NCBI GenBank assembly: GCA_003427395.1
Contig: BFEA01000088.1
Span: 1,460,283 to 1,489,330, forward strand
Reading direction: 5' to 3'
DNA from: Chara braunii
Taxonomy: Eukaryota; Streptophyta; Charophyceae; Charales; Characeae
DNA: 29,048 nucleotides
In this document: positions 26,158 through 29,048 of the stretch, in pieces
Layout of the letters: every line of letters begins with the position of its first letter
Numbering within the stretch: position 1 is the first letter of the stretch
Program-made: the position numbers and the translations under genes
The notes under the pieces: model-generated
Databases searched by the model: none
What the model was told of the DNA's origin: nothing
What the model saw: the letters and a program-made list of their open reading frames with translations, nothing else

Positions 26158-26919
26158 GGAAAAAGAAGACAATCTTCAATTGATGGGTATAGATTAGGAG
26201 TCAGTTTTTCTCCTCCCTTTCCCTGGATATACCCAGATTGTTCGCCGGGTACGTTGAGAATGGGGGGGGGGGCTGCTGTCGGGTGGCTCCAACCCTACGC
26301 CGCCCTTTACTTCTCTTACAAGGGCGCGCTACAAGGATTCTATTTGTTGGTTTCTACCTGACAGAAGCTCACCGACCACGGGTAAAATGTCACGACAAGT
26401 TGACGGAACGAGTGGCCGGCCTACGACATTCAGTTCAAACGGGCTCGAGCGTTGAAGAGCGGTAATTTTGCAGAGAGGACCTAAGACGGTCGAGACGATA
26501 CTAGTGGCCGGCGAAATGGTCGAGGGAATGGAAGCATCGGGCGTTTATCGTGAGGCTACGGGCGTTTTGAGCGGTGACGGTGTCCGGAGTTGCCTCGACA
26601 CCCTGCGTGAACGAGCGGTGGGATCGGGCCTACGTGGGGGCCTCGACACTAAGAGGAGAACGGTGCGGGCCTAGGACTCGGAGGTGGGCCTCCCGGCCTA
26701 GAATTTTGGGAGGGCCCGCGTGACTTTTACGAGGGGGGCTGGTACCACTTATGAGTGGGGACCACCAAGGCCGAGATAGGCCCGCGGCAGGTTCGGGAAT
26801 AGGTCCTATACCGGGGCGCTGCAAAAGGCCCGGTTCCCGACAAAAAGGGCCCCCTCGACAAACACTGTTCGGGGGCCTAATCAGGCCCGGACGCAGGTTC
26901 GGTACCAGGGTGCTGCAAC
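26158..26919. other. 3' flank of the retroelement body; no gene recognised
   Basis: It starts in purine-rich sequence, contains an 11-base G run and becomes GC-rich with many GGCCC/GGGCC strings. Similarity to the left arm starts only at 26920. It may be a remnant of a different LTR. The inner edge is a palindrome, TGCTGCA-AC-TGCAGCA, at 26911-26926. Confidence 0.4.
26262..26272 (+). promoter_or_regulatory. Possible polypurine tract
   Basis: TTGAGAATG followed by eleven G, about 100 bp after the last pol-frame stop. Its position and purine content suit a plus-strand primer site at the edge of a 3' LTR, but the downstream sequence (CTGCTGTCGGGTGG) has no copy at the 5' side of this window. 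Confidence 0.3.
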
Positions 26920-26980
26920 TGCAGCAGGCCCACGCCGACACTTTGGGGCCGTGAGTGGGCTGAGGCTGGGAGCTGCATAC

Positions 26981-26986
26981 TTTATA
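26981..26986 (-). promoter_or_regulatory. TATA box of the right arm, facing left
   Basis: TTTATA on the plus strand is TATAAA on the minus strand, in the same context as 16399-16404. It would drive transcription leftward, antisense to the pol genes. Confidence 0.55.
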
Positions 26987-27689
26987 AGCCCAACAGGGCT
27001 CAAGTTGGGGGGACTTCTCGCATACGGGGCAAGGTGCACTGGACACTTTCCGCAGGCGCGAACTGGAGACACACACAGAGCTCCCGCACGTGTGGGGGAC
27101 GCCCTATGGAACAGGTGCACGGAACAGACGACGGGAGAGACCATCACACACGGGAATGCAAGCACTCGGAGTGTGCACGGACATGCACCGACGGAAGACA
27201 GACTTGGGATATCCTCGTGTGGGGGGGGTGCGAACAGGGCGCCTATACGTACAAGAGACTTCACGCATCCACGGGGGGAAGGGCGTGTACGGGACACGCA
27301 CACGGAATGCTAGGCGCGTTGGACATGTCGATAGGAGACCAGCACGCTCGGGACACACGAGTGCGCGAGACGCATGTTCGATCTGAGACAGGTGGAGGTG
27401 AAAGGAGCTAACTTTCGACGTACACAAACGGGAGCATGCGGGGCGAGAGACGCGCTGGAGAGGGCACTTCTCGCACGCGCAACCCAAGACGCACATGGCG
27501 GAGGACACTCCGCGGGGGCTGAGTACCGGCGCTCAACGGTGGAACAGAGGTGTGTCCGCGTATCTGCGCACGGAGAAAGGGAGCGGGGATAGCTCACAAC
27601 CGCGCGCAACTGCGTGCTCCCGTGCTCTCGCACACACAGTGAAAGGGAAAAGGGGGTTGGGCTAACGGGGAGTCCGGGACTGCATACAG

Positions 27690-28120
27690 CCATCCGCGCA
27701 CCCGCGAGCACGCGGGATCAAGTACGCGACTGCGTACAGCCACCCGCTCGCTAGTACAAGACTACGTACGACCATCTGGGCGCCCGCGAGCACGCGCGTT
27801 CAAGTGCGCAAGTGAACGGTCATCCGCGCACCTGCAAGCACTCGCGTTCAAGCGCGCAACTGTGTACAGTTATCTGCGCGCTCACGAGCACGCGCGTTCG
27901 ATCGTGCGACTGTGTACGGTCATCCATGCGCCTGCGAGCACGCGCGTTCAAGTGCGCAACTGTGTACGGCCATCCGCGCACCCGCGAGTACGCGCACTCA
28001 AACACACTACTGCGCACGGCCCCTCCCGAACCTGCGAACACGAGCGCACTGGCGCGCAACTGCGCGCGACTATCTGAGCGCCTGCGAACGCGCAAGCGTG
28101 CGACTGCGGGCAGCCAATCG
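27690..28120 (-). repeat. 50-bp tandem repeat, right arm
   Basis: Inverse counterpart of 15285-15680: units contain GCGCAACTGTGTACGG followed by CATCCGCGC and CGAGCACGCGCGTTC. Coordinates are approximate at both ends. Confidence 0.85.
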
Positions 28121-28623
28121 CGCACACGTTCTCTGAATGTAGAAGCGACGGGGGAGGGGAAGACATTCAGCTCACTCATGCGACTGCGGGATCGAACAGG
28201 GCATGCCTAACACTTCTCGCGGGTAGGGAAGGGTGCAAGGAGGCAGCTTACGAACCGAAGTCCGCAGGGGGAGCGCATCGTGGGCTGGACTCTCCCAAGA
28301 GTTACTTCCCCGGGTCGGACTTCCCGAAGTGAGGAGTCCCGATGGATTGCAGAAACACAGTTCTGAGCCAGCCACGCTGAAAGGGGCGCTCTATCAGAGG
28401 GGTAGCCTATCGAAGAGACACCTTCACCATCGAGCGGACACTTCGCTAAAGGGACATTTTACCGAGTGGGCATTTTCCCGAGCGGATATTTTTACCCGAG
28501 CGAACACTTCGCTCAAGGGGTATTTTATCGAGTGAGCATTTCCCAAAAGGGCGCCATCCGCAGGGTGCGTGCCAGAAGTGAGTTATCCGGACATTCTTGA
28601 GCCAGGCCAATTAAGAGGCACGT

Positions 28624-28890
28624 TTGAGAAAAGGCACATTTGCGAAAGGGTGCGACCGCCAAGCGGGCCTTTCAAGAAGTACGTTCGTGAAGAGGTGCGA
28701 CCGCGAAGCGGGCCTTTCAAGAGGTACGTTCGCGAAGAGGTGCGACCGCGAAGCGGGGCTTCCAAGAGGTACGTTTGCGAAGAGGTGGGGCCGCAAAGCG
28801 GGTTTTCTAAGAGGTACGCTCACGAAGAGGTACGATCTTGAAGTGGGCTTTTCAAGGGGTATGTTTGTGAAGAGGCACGACCGTGAAGCG
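28624..28890 (+). repeat. 45-bp tandem repeat, right arm
   Basis: Inverse counterpart of 14476-14745. About six units of GAAGAGGTGCGACCGCGAAG type. The plus strand here reads as a 98-codon frame (28624-28920) of 15-residue repeats such as STFVKRCDREAGLSR, the same length as the minus-strand frame in the left arm. Confidence 0.92.
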
Positions 28891-29048
28891 GGCTTTCGAA
28901 AGGGGTACTTTGCCTCTTGAGCCCTTTGACATGCCTACAGCGGCCTAGTGACTCAGGCGGGCCCATCCGAGCTTTGTTGGCACCGAAGAGGTACGAGCCT
29001 GAACCGGGCTTTCGAAGGGGGTACTTTGACTTTTGAGCCCTTTGACAT

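Larger units (their letters stand above)
16600..26280 (+). mobile_element. Decayed Ty3/gypsy-type retrotransposon body with accessory ORF array
   Basis: The order on the plus strand is accessory small ORFs, gag, zinc knuckle, aspartic protease, reverse transcriptase, RNase H and integrase, which is the Ty3/gypsy (Metaviridae) pol order. Direct LTRs flanking the body were not found; instead inverted GC-rich arms lie on both sides. Multiple nonsense codons and a few frameshifts make this copy non-autonomous. The boundaries given are approximate: the left begins at the 91-bp repeat and the right ends at an 11-base G run that could be a polypurine tract. Confidence 0.75.
26920..29048 (-). repeat. 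GC-rich LTR-like arm, right copy (inverted)
   Basis: Reverse complement of the left arm from 16465 back to about 14316, which falls in the N gap; it is cut by the window end. It has the same internal order mirrored: TATA box, unique CpG-rich part, 50-bp array (about 27690-28120), 45-bp array (28624-28890) and 116-bp units (28905 onward). It differs from the left copy by many transitions and lacks about 33 bp present at 16250, so it is a separate copy rather than the same reads placed twice. Confidence 0.85.

Noticed and set aside
13983-29048. A complete LTR retrotransposon with ordinary direct LTRs
   Set aside because: The only long flanking repeats are in inverted orientation, and no direct copy of either arm is present in the window.

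Overview
This is eukaryotic, repeat-dominated DNA from a draft assembly. It holds one clean host gene, a plant-type cystinosin (lysosomal/vacuolar cystine exporter), surrounded by decayed transposable elements, microsatellites and minisatellites. The plant-like cystinosin, Ty3/gypsy and PIF/Harbinger remnants, long simple repeats and GC-rich retroelement arms suggest a large streptophyte genome. A charophyte alga such as Chara is my guess; no marker in the window proves it. Two technical scars matter: a perfect Nextera mate-pair junction adapter at 4332-4369 and a 150-base N gap at 14210-14359. A single N is at 4465.

Layout. 1-2066: a palindromic hairpin, then a broken hypothetical gene interrupted by a Ty3/gypsy integrase fragment. 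3217-4281 (minus): a frameshifted PIF/Harbinger transposase. 4332-4369: the adapter, so the two sides need not be neighbours in the genome. 4637-5033: a foldback (MITE-like) element. 5034-7351: non-coding, with a minisatellite and a 47-bp tandem duplication. 7352-8284: cystinosin, followed by a 31-bp-period minisatellite that begins inside its last codons. 9193-9706: long CT/CA microsatellites. 9800-11600: non-coding, ending in AT-rich DNA and a second hairpin like the one at the window start.

11554-29048 is a large composite retroelement region. Two GC-rich arms of at least 2.1 kb (to 16465, and from 26920 to the window end) are inverted copies of each other. Each carries the same stack of 116-, 45- and 50-bp tandem repeats and a TATA box pointing inward. 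Between them on the plus strand lie about eight small, overlapping, decayed ORFs, at least three of which are paralogous copies of one unknown protein. After them come gag, zinc knuckle, aspartic protease, reverse transcriptase, RNase H and DDE integrase in Ty3/gypsy order. A second array of similar-looking ORFs lies on the minus strand at 11554-13242. The pol frame runs about 3.3 kb with no frameshift but ten internal stops, seven of them TGA, a pattern expected from C-to-T decay. Inverted rather than direct flanking repeats, together with a packed accessory ORF array ahead of gag, is the most unusual structure here.
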